From assembly GCF_946887195.1 (NCBI RefSeq), contig NZ_CAMPKE010000008.1:1-64000 (forward strand): a stretch of 64,000 nucleotides of DNA, given 5' to 3'. Positions within the stretch are counted from its first letter, which is position 1; each line of letters starts with the position of its first letter. The position numbers and the translations under genes were made by a program. Below are positions 1 to 9,144 of the stretch, piece by piece. The DNA is from an uncultured Halomonas sp. Lineage in GTDB: Bacteria > Pseudomonadota > Gammaproteobacteria > Pseudomonadales > Halomonadaceae. The notes under the pieces were generated by a model. It saw only the letters and a program-made list of their open reading frames with translations. It made no database searches and was not told where the DNA came from.

Positions 1-40
1 TGTGGGGCCTCCCCATGCGAGAGTAGGTCATCGTCAGGCA
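1..40 (+). rRNA. rrf: 5S ribosomal RNA, 3' end only
   Basis: The first about 40 bases match the conserved 3' end of gammaproteobacterial 5S rRNA (GGGGCCTCCCCATGCGAGAG followed by TAGGTCATCGTCAGGC). The gene begins outside the window, so this is the tail of an rrn operon. The exact 3' end is uncertain by a few bases. The following stem-loop and T run fit an rrn terminator. Confidence 0.9.
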
Positions 41-52
41 TCTATCCGATAC

Positions 53-80
53 CCCCAGCCAGCCGGCTGGGGTATTTTTT
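53..80 (+). terminator. rrn operon rho-independent terminator
   Basis: CCCCAGCC (53-60) pairs with GGCTGGGG (65-72) across a 4-base loop and is followed by a T-rich tract (73-80). It lies about 12 bases after the 5S rRNA end. Confidence 0.9.
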
Positions 81-225
81 TGCGTGGAAACCAAGTCGGC
101 TCTCCCCGCAGCTCAGCATTGACATTGTTGATTGAATTCATCAAGGGTCACATCTAGCGTTCGTACCGAAGAGCCGTTATGGTAAGGCGTTACCACTGGT
201 CAATTTCTATTCTCAGGAGGAGAAG

Positions 226-423
226 ATGAAAACGAGCATGATGCGTAAGCTGGGTTTGGCACTGTTGATGGCGCTTCTACTGGGTGGCGTTGCCGCTTGC
301 GAGGATGAGGGAGCGGCGGAAGAAGCCGGTGAGAGCATCGATAATGCCGCCGAAGAGGCTGGTGAAAGCGTCGAAGAGATGGGTGAGGAGGTGCAGGATG
401 CTGCCGAGGATGCCCAGAACTAA
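226..423 (+). CDS. small acidic lipoprotein, entericidin-like size
   Basis: A 65-residue protein with a lipoprotein signal: basic start, hydrophobic stretch at about residues 9-22 and a lipobox ending VAAC with the lipidated cysteine at 25. The mature part is almost only Glu, Asp, Ala and Gly, with the near-repeat AAEEAGES twice, so it is probably an extended acidic or helical surface peptide. A very strong ribosome binding site, AGGAGG at 215-220, fixes the start. A perfect stem-loop follows the gene. Function is unknown; similarity to entericidins is only in size and layout. Confidence 0.75.
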   Translation: MKTSMMRKLGLALLMALLLGGVAACEDEGAAEEAGESIDNAAEEAGESVEEMGEEVQDAAEDAQN

Positions 424-462
424 TAGGCCGGTTTGGCAATTCCATTTTACCGAAAGATAAGT

Positions 463-495
463 GCATTAAAGCCGGGCGTTGCCCGGCTTTAATGC
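463..495. terminator. bidirectional terminator between convergent genes
   Basis: A perfect 15-bp inverted repeat (463-477 and 481-495) with a 3-base loop. The stem has an A-rich left flank and T-rich right flank (ATTAAAGCC...GGCTTTAAT), so it can terminate both the small lipoprotein gene and the opposing Tim44-like gene. Confidence 0.85.
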
Positions 496-512
496 GTCCG
501 AACAGTAAGCAA

Positions 513-1331
513 TCAGGCGCCGGGGTTCTGTTCGATACCTTGGATGTGCCAAGGCGCTTCATCCCGTAATTCACGGACCAGATGCCAGGTCTCATTGAAC
601 TCGTTGTGCTCGCCGTTTTCATCCATGATGCCATGGAACAGCACGGTGGCTTCGGCCTGCCGGCCATGCTCTCGTACTTCGCCCAATTCAGCGAACAGGC
701 GCACGATATCGGTGCGGTTGTTCGCCGGCTGATTGGCGCGCTCTTCCCGCAGCAGGTTGTAGAGCTCAGGTGTCACATACTCCTGAATGCCGCTGAGGTC
801 ATTATTATCCCAGGCGCGCTGCAACGTCATGAAGTGCTCCTTGGCACCATTCAAGAAACGCTCTTTGTCGAACCAGGCGGGAGTGGCCGATGAGCCGCTA
901 CCGCTTGAGCCCATGGCGGTGAAGGCCTGATTTGGGTTGCTCTGCGTTGTGGTGCGTTCGGAATGGATCTGCGGGCCTGCGGCTGTTGCGGTCCGGCGGC
1001 GGCCGAACAATCGGAAAGCCAGCCAGATGGCACCGCCGATCAGCAGGATATCCACCATGCGCAGCTCGTCGAAGGCGCCGCCGAAAAATAGCGAGGCGAG
1101 AAGGCCACCGGCAAGGAGCCCCGCAAATGGTCCGGCGAAGCGTGACAGACCTTTCGAGGGCTTACGTTGTGGTGTGGAGGCGGTTCGGCTGGGTGTGCTC
1201 GATGTGCTGGATGCGGAGCGTGAATAGGAGCCGAAGCTTTTGCCGCCACCGAAGCGCTTGGCTTCGGCATGATCGACCGCCAAGCCGAAGCCAAGCAGCC
1301 CAACTAGTAGCATGACAACTAGGTTGCGCAT
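513..1331 (-). CDS. Tim44-like domain protein
   Basis: A 272-residue protein. It starts with a signal peptide (about 1-24, ending AEA), followed by a Gly/Ser/Thr-rich stretch with KRFGGGKSFGSYSR, two hydrophobic segments (about 64-84 and 92-109), a polar linker, and a C-terminal domain (about 150-270) that looks like the Tim44/MRPL45 fold (FLNGAKEHFMTLQRAWDNND). The layout is that of the bacterial Tim44-like inner-membrane proteins, whose role is not established. It stands alone, facing the small lipoprotein gene across a shared terminator. Confidence 0.85.
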   Translation of the reverse strand: MRNLVVMLLVGLLGFGLAVDHAEAKRFGGGKSFGSYSRSASSTSSTPSRTASTPQRKPSKGLSRFAGPFAGLLAGGLLASLFFGGAFDELRMVDILLIGGAIWLAFRLFGRRRTATAAGPQIHSERTTTQSNPNQAFTAMGSSGSGSSATPAWFDKERFLNGAKEHFMTLQRAWDNNDLSGIQEYVTPELYNLLREERANQPANNRTDIVRLFAELGEVREHGRQAEATVLFHGIMDENGEHNEFNETWHLVRELRDEAPWHIQGIEQNPGA

Positions 1332-1437
1332 GGTATATCCCTTAGATAAAGGTAAAGAAAAAGTTATCGGTATCTTAGCGGCTATTATCCCGCAAGAGCA
1401 TCCCTAAAGGGGAATAAGATTACCCAGCCAACAAGCA

Positions 1438-2220
1438 TCAACCGCCTGCATTTTCCTCACGAGTGAATACCAGCGTATCGCCTTCCGACATCGCGGCGCT
1501 GAAACGGTAGCCGGCAACATCGAAATTCTTGATTTTCTCGGGGTCGTCGATGCGTTGGCGTATCAGCCAGGCGCTCATCAATCCGCGGGCTTTCTTGGCA
1601 TAGAAACTGATGATCTTGTACTGGCCGTTCTTGGCGTCCTTGAAGACCGGGGTGATGACGCGTGATTCAAGGCGCTTGTGATCGATGGCCTTGAAGTATT
1701 CGTTCGAGGCCAGGTTGACCAATATCGATGAGCCGCTCTTGGCTACTACGGCGTCCAGATCGCGTGTGAGACGCTCCCGCCAGAATGCATAGAGATCCTT
1801 ACCGGCGGCGTTGGGCAGGCGAATGCCCATCTCCAGACGATAAGGCTGGATCAGGTCGAGCGGGCGAAGCATGCCATACAACCCCGATAGAATGCGCAGG
1901 TGATCCTGAGCAAAGGCGTTGTCCGCTTCGCTGAAGCTTGCCGCCTCGAGGCCGACATAGACATCGCCCTGGAAGGCCTGAGCGGCCTGCTTGGCATTGT
2001 CGAGATCGAACGGTGTCTGCCACTGCGCAAAACGTGCGGCATTGAGCCCGGCCAACTTGTCGCTGATGCCCATCAGTTTGGAGAGCTGTAGCGGCGAGTA
2101 ATCGCGCAAGGTCCCTATCAACTCACGACTGCATGTCAGATAGTCGGGCTGAGTGTGAGTATCGGTGGTCGGCGGAGTGTCGAAATCCAGCGTCTTGGCG
2201 GGAGAAATCACGCTCAGCAT
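1438..2220 (-). CDS. yaaA: peroxide stress protein YaaA (DUF328/UPF0246)
   Basis: A 260-residue protein close to the usual family length (E. coli about 258). It opens with the family signature [14 protein letters not shown] and keeps the [20 protein letters not shown] and [12 protein letters not shown] blocks. In E. coli YaaA lowers free iron during hydrogen peroxide stress and binds DNA. It is cytosolic, with no signal peptide. It is transcribed in the same direction as the upstream tas gene, with 82 bases and a GC hairpin between them. Confidence 0.95.
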   Translation of the reverse strand: MLSVISPAKTLDFDTPPTTDTHTQPDYLTCSRELIGTLRDYSPLQLSKLMGISDKLAGLNAARFAQWQTPFDLDNAKQAAQAFQGDVYVGLEAASFSEADNAFAQDHLRILSGLYGMLRPLDLIQPYRLEMGIRLPNAAGKDLYAFWRERLTRDLDAVVAKSGSSILVNLASNEYFKAIDHKRLESRVITPVFKDAKNGQYKIISFYAKKARGLMSAWLIRQRIDDPEKIKNFDVAGYRFSAAMSEGDTLVFTREENAGG

Positions 2221-2262
2221 AAAACGCTCCTGAATCGTCGAATCGATGGCGAAAGTATACCA

Positions 2263-2282
2263 AGGGGCCGGTGCCGGCCCCT
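2263..2282 (-). terminator. possible weak terminator after tas
   Basis: AGGGGCCG (2263-2270) pairs with CGGCCCCT (2275-2282). On the minus strand it lies downstream of tas, but the following T tract is poor, so it may only be a stabilising hairpin. Confidence 0.35.
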
Positions 2283-2302
2283 ACTATCGGCCTCATAGCC
2301 TT

Positions 2303-3334
2303 TCAGGGGCAAGGATTGGATAAGCGCCGATGCACGGCATCGATCTCATCGAGCACCGATTGCTCCAGCGTCAACGTTTCACTGGCCAGATTGCTCTCCA
2401 ACTGCTCAAGCGTCGTTGCACCGATGATGTTGCTGGTCAGGAAGGAGCGCGAGTTGACGAACGCGAGTGCCATCTGCGCCGGATCCAGCCCATGCTTGCG
2501 AGCGATGTCGACGTAAGCGCGGGTCGCCTGTTCGGCGACATCCGAGGTGTAGCGCTTGAAGCGCTCGTAAAGCGACAGGCGGCCGCGAGGCGGCTGGGCG
2601 CCATCCAGATACTTGCCCGACAGCACGCCGAAGGCCAGCGGTGAATAGGCCAGCAGGCCGACCTTCTCGCGATGGGCGATCTCGGCCAGGCCTACCTCGA
2701 AACTGCGGTTGAGCAGGTTGTAAGGATTCTGCACGCTGGCAACCCTCGGCACGCCCAGCTTATCGGCCAATTGCAGGCTGTGCATCACGCCCCATGGCGT
2801 CTCGTTGGAGAGACCGATGGCCCGTACCTTGCCGGCATCGACCAATTCCTTGAGTGCACTTAGGGTTTCGGCCAGTGGTGTGCTCTGCTCGTCGGCGTCG
2901 GCCACGTATCCCAGCTTGCCGAAGTAGTTGGTGCTGCGATCCGGCCAATGCAACTGATAGAGATCCACATAATCGGTTTGCAAGCGCTCAAGACTGGTAT
3001 CGATGGCTCGATGAATGTGCTCACGGGTCAGCCGGGGGCCACCTCGGATATGCTCTAGCCCCGGCCCGGCGGCCTTGGTGGCGATGACCAACTCGTCGCG
3101 CCGACCGCGTGCCTTCAGCCAACTGCCGATATAGGCCTCGGTAAGCCCCTGGGTTTCTCCCTTGGGCGGCACCGGGTACATCTCGGCGGTATCGATGAAA
3201 TCGATGCCGAATGCCACGGCGCGGTCGAGCTGCGCATGGGCCTCGGCCTCGCTGTTCTGCTCGCCGAACGTCATCGTGCCCAGGCATAGACGGCTGACCT
3301 CGATACCGGTCTCGCCCAACGGTCGTGTCTGCAT
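2303..3334 (-). CDS. tas: NADP(H)-dependent aldo/keto reductase, Tas type
   Basis: A 343-residue cytosolic TIM-barrel oxidoreductase of the Tas branch (E. coli 346). The catalytic tetrad of aldo/keto reductases is visible: Asp48, Tyr53 (DTAEMYP), Lys87 (VIATK) and His129 (LYQLHWPDR). The C-terminal part has the cofactor-binding region with FVNSRSFLTSNIIGATTLEQL. The natural substrate is unknown; the family reduces aldehydes and ketones with NADPH. The start is the ATG of MQTRPLGETGIEVSRL, which matches the family start. Confidence 0.93.
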   Translation of the reverse strand: MQTRPLGETGIEVSRLCLGTMTFGEQNSEAEAHAQLDRAVAFGIDFIDTAEMYPVPPKGETQGLTEAYIGSWLKARGRRDELVIATKAAGPGLEHIRGGPRLTREHIHRAIDTSLERLQTDYVDLYQLHWPDRSTNYFGKLGYVADADEQSTPLAETLSALKELVDAGKVRAIGLSNETPWGVMHSLQLADKLGVPRVASVQNPYNLLNRSFEVGLAEIAHREKVGLLAYSPLAFGVLSGKYLDGAQPPRGRLSLYERFKRYTSDVAEQATRAYVDIARKHGLDPAQMALAFVNSRSFLTSNIIGATTLEQLESNLASETLTLEQSVLDEIDAVHRRLSNPCP

Positions 3335-3561
3335 CTTTTTTTAGCTCCGCGATGAAGAGGAAACGGCATGGTAGCCGGGCCCTGCGCGGGCGGCAAACGA
3401 GGGTTGAGTCGGACTGATCGGGGGCGTATGCTTTCGGCCCGTCGATCCGGCGAGTGCCGGATGGCGGGCCATCATGAAGATGCGATGGGATACGGACTGG
3501 CTCAGGGTGGAGCCGCGCACGTCGTTGTCACCCAAGGTACATTGGCTTCAAGGTGTTAAGC

Positions 3562-4077
3562 ATGTCGCAGGCATCATCTTCCCTGTTCACTCGGCTCGAA
3601 TACCGGTTGGCCGAGCAGCTCTTTCATACGCGCTGGCTACCGCGCTCGCCCCGCACTCAGCGGCTGACCATGCATTTGTTCCAGCGCTGCGCCGATGCCG
3701 GGCACACCGCCGCGCTATCGATTTATGGGCATATGCTGTTCCATCGCGGTATCACCTCGCAGGAAAAAGCCCGCGGCGCACGCTATGTCCTGCAGGCAGC
3801 ACAAAACGGCGATATGCATGCTCAGTATCAGGCTGCCAGAATCTACGAACACGGTTGCGCCCAGTACCCATGCCGCGACGATCATGCCGTGACCTGGTAC
3901 GCCCGCGCCGGTGAAGCTGGCCACACCCTGGCTGCCGGGCGCCTGGCTAGCGCCTATCGTAGCGGGCAGCTGGGGCTGGAAGTCGACCCGAAATGTGCCG
4001 CACAGTGGCAGGCACTGGCTGATCGCCAACTCGCATTGGCCAACCCCGACAGCGCCGAGCCGAGCCGGACGCACTGA
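3562..4077 (+). CDS. Sel1-repeat (TPR-like) protein
   Basis: A 171-residue soluble protein with Sel1-like repeats at about residues 38-75, 75-115 and 112-148 (for example GARYVLQAAQNGDMHAQYQAARIYEHG). Such repeats mediate protein-protein contacts; no catalytic domain or signal peptide is visible. The ATG at 3562 is preferred over an in-frame GTG at 3553 because AAGG (3551 region) then sits at a proper distance. It is followed 33 bases later by a DEDDh exonuclease gene on the same strand. Target unknown. Confidence 0.8.
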   Translation: MSQASSSLFTRLEYRLAEQLFHTRWLPRSPRTQRLTMHLFQRCADAGHTAALSIYGHMLFHRGITSQEKARGARYVLQAAQNGDMHAQYQAARIYEHGCAQYPCRDDHAVTWYARAGEAGHTLAAGRLASAYRSGQLGLEVDPKCAAQWQALADRQLALANPDSAEPSRTH

Positions 4078-4110
4078 TCGAGATGGATCATGACATAGGG
4101 ACGTGATGAC

Positions 4111-4605
4111 GTGACGCTGCCCACTTTGCTCGATATCGAAGCGTCCGGCTTTGGCCGCGGCAGCTACCCGATCGAGATCGGTCTGGCGCGGGCCGATGGC
4201 AGCACCTGTGCGTTTCTGATCCAGCCGCTGGCCGGATGGACTCACTGGGATCCCAAGGCCGAGTTGCTGCATGGCATTTCGCGTGGACGCCTGGAGCGCG
4301 AAGGGCGCCCGGTCAGCGATGTGGCACGTTGGCTCAACGATGAACTCGGCGAGGTCGGCCTCGCCTATAGCGATAGCTGGGGCTACGACAATACCTGGCT
4401 GTCGTTGCTGTTTCACCATGCCGGCATGATGCCGCGATTTCGCCTCGAAGCGCTGCGCCGGCTACTCAGCGAGCCCCAGCTATCGCGTTGGAAGCCCACC
4501 AAGGAAGCGCTGATTCGCGAACGGGGCCTCGTGCGCCATCGCGCCGGTGAAGATGCCCGCCTGCTGCAACTGACCTATCTGCGCACACGACAAGCGGGGA
4601 TCTGA
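4111..4605 (+). CDS. DEDDh-family 3'-5' exonuclease (DnaQ/RNase T fold)
   Basis: A 164-residue single-domain protein starting at GTG. The DEDDh metal-binding residues can be placed: Asp8 and Glu10 (LLDIEASGFG), Asp93 (WGYDNTWL), and His143 plus Asp148 (HRAGED). This is the layout of a small standalone 3'-5' exonuclease such as those related to DnaQ epsilon or RNase T. There is no polymerase- or clamp-binding motif that would assign it to a pathway. It is too short and divergent to be called dnaQ or rnt. Confidence 0.85.
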   Translation: MTLPTLLDIEASGFGRGSYPIEIGLARADGSTCAFLIQPLAGWTHWDPKAELLHGISRGRLEREGRPVSDVARWLNDELGEVGLAYSDSWGYDNTWLSLLFHHAGMMPRFRLEALRRLLSEPQLSRWKPTKEALIRERGLVRHRAGEDARLLQLTYLRTRQAGI

Positions 4606-4610
4606 GCGGA

Positions 4611-5594
4611 TCACGCTTCGTCGCTGACGCTGAGCAGTACCTTGCCGAAGCTGGCATTGCTTTCGAGATACGCCATGGCCTCGCCGGCCTGCTGGATTGG
4701 CCACTCGCGATCGATCAGCGGTCGTAGTTCACCGCGCGCCAGGCGTGGCCAGACATGCGTCTGCAGGCCATCGAGAATCGCTCCCTTGTCCTGTGGCGAC
4801 TTGCTGCGCAGCGTCGAGCCGATCAACCGCTGGCGCTTCATCAGCATGCGACCCATGTCGAGTTCGGCCTTGCGCCCACCCATCAGACCGATCAGCACCA
4901 GCCGGCCATCGGCGTTGAGCACCCGTTGGTTATCGGCCAGGTAATTGCCGCCCACCGGGTCGAGAATCATGTCCGCGCCGCCCCACGCCTTCACCGCCTC
5001 GACGAAGCTGCCCTGATGGCGATTCCAACCGGCCTCGGCACCCAACGCCAGGCACTGCTCCAACTTGCTGTCGCTGCCCACGGTGACGAAACACGGGTGG
5101 CCGAAGGCGCGGCACAACTGGATGGCGGTCGTGCCGACACCGCTGGCACCGGCATGCAGCAGCACCCGCTCGCCCTTGCCATCGACATGACGCAGCGCGC
5201 CCTCCATGAACAGATTGAGCCAGGCCGTGGCGAATACCTCGGGTAGCGCCGCTGCCTCGCGCAGGCCGAAGCCATCGGGCAGCGGCAGTATCTGGGCCTG
5301 ATGCGCCACCACCTCCTCGGCGTAGCCACCGCCGGCCAGCAGCGCACAGACTCGTTGGCCGTTACGCAGTCGCTCAACGTTGGCTCCGGCCTCGGTGATG
5401 GTACCGCTGACTTCCAGGCCGAGGATCTCGGAGGCGCCGGGCGGCGGCGGATAGCTTCCCGCGCGCTGCATCACGTCGGCGCGGTTCATGCCGGCCCAGG
5501 CGACACGGATGCGCACGTCATCGCTGCCGAGCGGCCCCGGCGCCGGCTGTTCACGCCAATTGAGTGTCTTGTCGTCGATGCTGATCGCGTGCAT
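4611..5594 (-). CDS. NAD(P)H quinone oxidoreductase, PIG3/zinc-independent MDR family
   Basis: A 327-residue medium-chain dehydrogenase/reductase. It has the N-terminal GroES-like domain (AGMNRADVMQRAGSYPPPPG, typical of the PIG3 branch) and a Rossmann domain with HAGASGVGTTAIQLCRAFG at about 142-160. The catalytic and structural zinc cysteines of alcohol dehydrogenases are absent, as expected for quinone reductases. It converges on the exonuclease gene with 5 bases between stop codons. It is the downstream neighbour of the LOG-family gene. Confidence 0.9.
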   Translation of the reverse strand: MHAISIDDKTLNWREQPAPGPLGSDDVRIRVAWAGMNRADVMQRAGSYPPPPGASEILGLEVSGTITEAGANVERLRNGQRVCALLAGGGYAEEVVAHQAQILPLPDGFGLREAAALPEVFATAWLNLFMEGALRHVDGKGERVLLHAGASGVGTTAIQLCRAFGHPCFVTVGSDSKLEQCLALGAEAGWNRHQGSFVEAVKAWGGADMILDPVGGNYLADNQRVLNADGRLVLIGLMGGRKAELDMGRMLMKRQRLIGSTLRSKSPQDKGAILDGLQTHVWPRLARGELRPLIDREWPIQQAGEAMAYLESNASFGKVLLSVSDEA

Positions 5595-5622
5595 GGCAAT
5601 TCTGCTCCTGCATAAGTGGTTT

Positions 5623-6174
5623 TCAGCGCTGCGGCAGACGCGCTACGAGGGCGTCGAGCAACGTCTCGCAATCGCTCGAGTGCTGCAGTGCCGAGCGAGT
5701 CTCGGCAGCCAGGAATCCCTGGTGCACGGCGCTATCCAGAAAATCCAGCAAGGGCTGGTAGAAGCCGGCGACATCGAGCACGCCGAGCGGTTTGTCATGC
5801 AGACCAAGATACTGCCATGTCCAGGCTTCGAACAGTTCTTCCAGGGTGCCGATACCGCCGGGCAAGGCGATGAAGGCATCGGCATGCGCCGCCATGCTGG
5901 CCTTGCGCTCATGCATGTTATCGACGTGAATCAACTGGCTGAGTCCATGGTGGGCCATCTCGCGCTCGACCAGATGATACGGCATCACGCCGATGACCTC
6001 GCCGCCGGCCTCCAGGGCTGCGTTGGCGAGCGTGCCCATCAGGCCAATGCGCGCGCCGCCGTAAACCAGCCCCAGCCCGCGCTCGGCGATGGAATGGCCC
6101 AGCTCGATCGCAGCCTGGCGGAAGCGCGGATCATGGCCTTCGCGCGCGCCCAGATAGACACAGATTCGTGGCAT
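5623..6174 (-). CDS. LOG-family protein (TIGR00730), possible nucleotide 5'-phosphoribohydrolase
   Basis: A 183-residue Rossmann-fold protein with the LOG signature PGGIGTLEE at 105-113 and MHERK at 87-91. Family members hydrolyse cytokinin-type or other nucleotide monophosphates to free base and ribose 5-phosphate; the bacterial physiological substrate is often AMP or unknown. The length matches the short LOG class (about 180-195). It lies 28 bases upstream of the quinone oxidoreductase gene and is probably co-transcribed with it. Confidence 0.9.
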   Translation of the reverse strand: MPRICVYLGAREGHDPRFRQAAIELGHSIAERGLGLVYGGARIGLMGTLANAALEAGGEVIGVMPYHLVEREMAHHGLSQLIHVDNMHERKASMAAHADAFIALPGGIGTLEELFEAWTWQYLGLHDKPLGVLDVAGFYQPLLDFLDSAVHQGFLAAETRSALQHSSDCETLLDALVARLPQR

Positions 6175-6207
6175 GCGGACTCCTTGTGTAACGCATCGTT
6201 TTATCTA

Positions 6208-6729
6208 TTAGGGCAGCGTATCGATCACGCCATACTCGGCGTCGAGCCACTGGCCGATGACATTGCTGCCACACAAGTGGTGCGCATATTGGGTATGCAG
6301 GCAGCGCACCTGATCCCAATTGGCGATGCCGCCGATACCGCGCTCGCGAAAGAGCGCCGTGTAGCCTTGTCGTTCGGCCTGATCGCGGTGCTGGGGGTGC
6401 ATGTATCGCCAACGCTGGGCGACGTAATCTTCATGGCTGCGGTGGTAGGCGGCGAGAAAGTCGGGATCCTGCTGGAGGCGCGCTTCCAGGTTCTTGATGA
6501 CGCCGCTGGCCTCGATGCGCGAAAGCTCGACCTTGAGCCGATCGGAGCATAGCCAGTAAAGCGTTGGGAAGGGCTTGCCATCGACGATCGATGCCATGCG
6601 CAGCACCAGTGGAGTGCCTTCGCCATCGGTGGCGGTCACCGCCTGAATGCCACGCGGCGCCCGACCCAACTGCCCGGTGATGATCGCAAGCTGATTCTCG
6701 GTGGGGGTCTGATCGATCTGAAGCAGCAT
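6208..6729 (-). CDS. DUF501 domain protein
   Basis: A 173-residue protein matching the DUF501 pattern: ITGQLGRAPRGI near the N-terminus, then RMASIVDGKPFPTLYWLCSD, and a C-terminal GIGGIANWDQVRCLHTQYAHHL. The function is unknown; conserved His and Cys residues hint at metal or redox chemistry, which is inference only. A longer reading frame starts at TTG (6801), but the ATG at 6729 fits the family start better. It is followed by the LOG-family gene after 33 bases. Confidence 0.8.
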   Translation of the reverse strand: MLLQIDQTPTENQLAIITGQLGRAPRGIQAVTATDGEGTPLVLRMASIVDGKPFPTLYWLCSDRLKVELSRIEASGVIKNLEARLQQDPDFLAAYHRSHEDYVAQRWRYMHPQHRDQAERQGYTALFRERGIGGIANWDQVRCLHTQYAHHLCGSNVIGQWLDAEYGVIDTLP

Positions 6730-6846
6730 CGGCTGGTTCCGCGGAAAAATGATCAACGTGGTTTGGCCCGCATCATAATCGCTAGGTTCGATAGCCAACA
6801 AGCTGGCATGGCCAATCGGGACAAGGACGAGCGCGCGGATGGGCAG

Positions 6847-7317
6847 TCAGTGGCGGGCGAGCGACACCCACTTGGCCGAGGTCAGGCGCTGCAGGTCGGT
6901 GGGAGCGAGCGCAAGCTCCAGGCCGCGCCGTCCGCCACTGACGTAGATGCAAGGCAGGCGTTGGGCGCCGGTATCGATGAACGTTTCCAGGCGCTGCTTC
7001 TGGCCCAGCGGACTGATACCGCCGACTATATAACCCGTGGCGCGCTCGGCGACGCTGGCATCGGCCATGCTTGCCCTCTTGCCGCCAGCGGCGCGTGCCA
7101 GCGCCTTGAGGTCCAGGCTGCCGGAAACCGGCACCAATGCCACGACCAATCGCTTGGCGTCGAGGTTGGCCAGCAGCGTCTTGAATACCGACTGCGGCGG
7201 CAGGCCCAAGGCGCGAGCGGCCTCCTCGCCATAGGCGGGTGCCGCTGGGTCATGCGGATAGTCGAGGAGCTCGAAATCGACCCCAGCGCGCTGAAGTTCT
7301 CGCACGGCTGGCGTCAC
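6847..7317 (-). CDS. ybaK: Cys-tRNA(Pro)/Cys-tRNA(Cys) deacylase YbaK
   Basis: A 156-residue single-domain protein of the YbaK/ProX editing family. It has the family blocks QSVFKTLLANLD, VALVPVSGSLDLKALARAAG and TGYIVGGISPLGQK. These enzymes hydrolyse Cys mischarged on tRNA-Pro by prolyl-tRNA synthetase. The lysine after VF (about 46) is the conserved substrate-binding residue in this family. Its start codon overlaps the upstream thioesterase stop codon by 4 bases, so the two are translationally coupled. Confidence 0.92.
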   Translation of the reverse strand: MTPAVRELQRAGVDFELLDYPHDPAAPAYGEEAARALGLPPQSVFKTLLANLDAKRLVVALVPVSGSLDLKALARAAGGKRASMADASVAERATGYIVGGISPLGQKQRLETFIDTGAQRLPCIYVSGGRRGLELALAPTDLQRLTSAKWVSLARH

Positions 7318-7724
7318 GATTCGGTCCCGGTATCTTCCTGAACGTGCCGTTGCAAAGCGGTGCGGATGGTCTCGGGCAAAGGCACCGCCCGCTTTGCACC
7401 ATGATCGTAGTGAATTATCACGGTGTTGCCATGCGCACCAAGACGGTCACCTTGCCACGCCTGCTGGGTCACGGTGAACGAGCTATTGCCGAGTCGCGTG
7501 ATCCAGGTGCGAATCTCGACATCCTCGCCGTAATAAAGCTCGGCGCGATACTCCACATCCAGGCGCGCCATGATCAGCGCCCACTTGCGGGGATCGAGAT
7601 CCGGCGTGAACAGCCGAAACAGATCGTTGCGGGCCAGTTCGAACCAGGCCGGCAAGCGCGTGTTATTGATATGACCGAGGGCATCGGTATCGTAGAACGC
7701 GGGTTCCAAAGTACGTGTGAACAT
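7314..7724 (-). CDS. acyl-CoA thioesterase, hot-dog fold (4-HBT type)
   Basis: A 136-residue single hot-dog domain protein. The N-terminal motif FYDTDALGHINNT contains the catalytic Asp14 and His18 of the 4-hydroxybenzoyl-CoA thioesterase branch. It also has MARLDVEYRAELYYGEDVEIRT, the central helix-strand region of YbgC/FadM-like enzymes. It likely hydrolyses acyl-CoA in the cytosol; substrate unknown. It overlaps ybaK by 4 bases. Confidence 0.9.
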   Translation of the reverse strand: MFTRTLEPAFYDTDALGHINNTRLPAWFELARNDLFRLFTPDLDPRKWALIMARLDVEYRAELYYGEDVEIRTWITRLGNSSFTVTQQAWQGDRLGAHGNTVIIHYDHGAKRAVPLPETIRTALQRHVQEDTGTES

Positions 7725-7777
7725 GGCGGGACTCTTGGCGAATCAAAGCTTCAGGATTGACCCGAGCAAGCGCTAGG

Positions 7778-8593
7778 TCAAGCGCTGGGCATAAGCTGGC
7801 GCCGTTGCCACCAGGCTTGCAGGCGCGTCCACATCAGCAGCCATAGGGTGGCCACGGCAAAACCGGCCAAGGTGCCCAGCGCCAGGCCCAGCGTCGGGTA
7901 GGTCAGCGAAACGCATAGCGCATAGCACAATAGCGAACCGAGCCCGGCGGGATAGTGCTTGATGACCGTGGCCACGGGCGCGGCGCCATGCGTCAAATGC
8001 AGGATGACCAGAAACGGATACATGGTCACCGGAAATGCCGCCAGTAATCCGGCCCAGGCCGTCGGCAGCACATGCGCGAGGCCAGTGATCAGAAAGATGA
8101 TCGCGGCGGCCAGCGCGGCGCGAACGATCAGCGCCGGCCATGAAAACCCACCCCGTGCGCCGGTGCGGGTATCCGGTACGCGGCGGTAGAGCCAGGTGAA
8201 CAGCACGATGGCCGCCAGCGTGGTCAACGTACCGCCCAGGCGATTGAAATCGATCGCCGCCAACACGCTGCCGACCGCCAGCCAGGCGGACATGCCGCCA
8301 GCGGTACCGGCGATGACACCCGCCATGCCATTGCGTCGACCACACAGCAGATAACCGCCGCCGAGCGCCAGCGTGGCGCTAAAGCCCGCCAAGGTATGTA
8401 CGGCGCTGTCGGCGGCGAATCCTGGTGAAATCTCCAGGCCGATGAAGAACAGCGCGATGGCCGTGCCCAGCGGATAACCTGCAAGCAGGCCGGCGACACG
8501 CGTACTGACCCGCTCGGCGACCATCGACAGCCCCAGCACGACGCCGACCGACACCAGCAGCTTGGCGACTTGCCAAGCGAATGGCACTTCCAT
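7778..8593 (-). CDS. conserved integral membrane protein of unknown function
   Basis: A 271-residue very hydrophobic protein with about eight or nine predicted membrane segments. An internal similarity between halves may exist: LLAGYPLGTAIALFFIGLE near residue 38 and LLAAFPVTMYPFLVILHLT near residue 186 both read as a helix with an embedded Pro, which suggests an inverted or tandem duplicated transporter fold (inference). I do not recognise a named family. No linked gene gives a substrate. Confidence 0.75.
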   Translation of the reverse strand: MEVPFAWQVAKLLVSVGVVLGLSMVAERVSTRVAGLLAGYPLGTAIALFFIGLEISPGFAADSAVHTLAGFSATLALGGGYLLCGRRNGMAGVIAGTAGGMSAWLAVGSVLAAIDFNRLGGTLTTLAAIVLFTWLYRRVPDTRTGARGGFSWPALIVRAALAAAIIFLITGLAHVLPTAWAGLLAAFPVTMYPFLVILHLTHGAAPVATVIKHYPAGLGSLLCYALCVSLTYPTLGLALGTLAGFAVATLWLLMWTRLQAWWQRRQLMPSA

Positions 8594-8680
8594 GGCAAGC
8601 TCCTTCGATGAGTAACGGTTAACTATCGCGGCGTATTCGCCATGCGCTTCGGCAAGGCCGCTTATATAAGCGATTCTTCA

Positions 8681-9106
8681 TTATATCAGTCGTTGCGACT
8701 GCCGGTCTGCCCATGCCTGTTCCAACGCCGCCTGCATCGTTTCACGCAGATGCTCGGGAAGCGCCTGGCGAGCTTGCGTGACACTTTCGAAATCTCGATT
8801 GCGCAGCCAGCAATAGGCCCAGCTGGCGGCTTCGGTCTCATCGCGCGGGCTCGGTCGGGCGGGCATTTGTACCAGCAGGAAGAGTGCCGTGCGCGCCGCC
8901 CACAGCGGTGGTTGGACATCGCCGCTCCACTCGCCGAGCGTGGCACCGCTGGGCGTGTCCTCGGGCTCGCCGAGTTTGGCCAGGCGAGCGGTGTCGGCGA
9001 GAATCATCGCCAACCGATCAGGCGTGGCCTGGCCGAGCAATAGCCAATGGCCGACCAGACGCGAAGCGCCACGCATTGCCTTGGCATAGAAGAGGCTTTC
9101 AGGCAT
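8681..9106 (-). CDS. hypothetical protein
   Basis: A 141-residue mostly helical soluble protein, Ala/Arg/Glu-rich, with no recognised motif. The start MPESLFYAKAMRGASRL follows an acceptable upstream region. It lies between a membrane protein gene and the divergent MalY/PatB gene; only 38 bases separate the two divergent starts. Its codon use is similar to its neighbours, which supports it being real. Confidence 0.6.
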   Translation of the reverse strand: MPESLFYAKAMRGASRLVGHWLLLGQATPDRLAMILADTARLAKLGEPEDTPSGATLGEWSGDVQPPLWAARTALFLLVQMPARPSPRDETEAASWAYCWLRNRDFESVTQARQALPEHLRETMQAALEQAWADRQSQRLI

Positions 9107-9144
9107 GTTCGAATCTTTCCGGTATGAATACGACAGGAGACGTC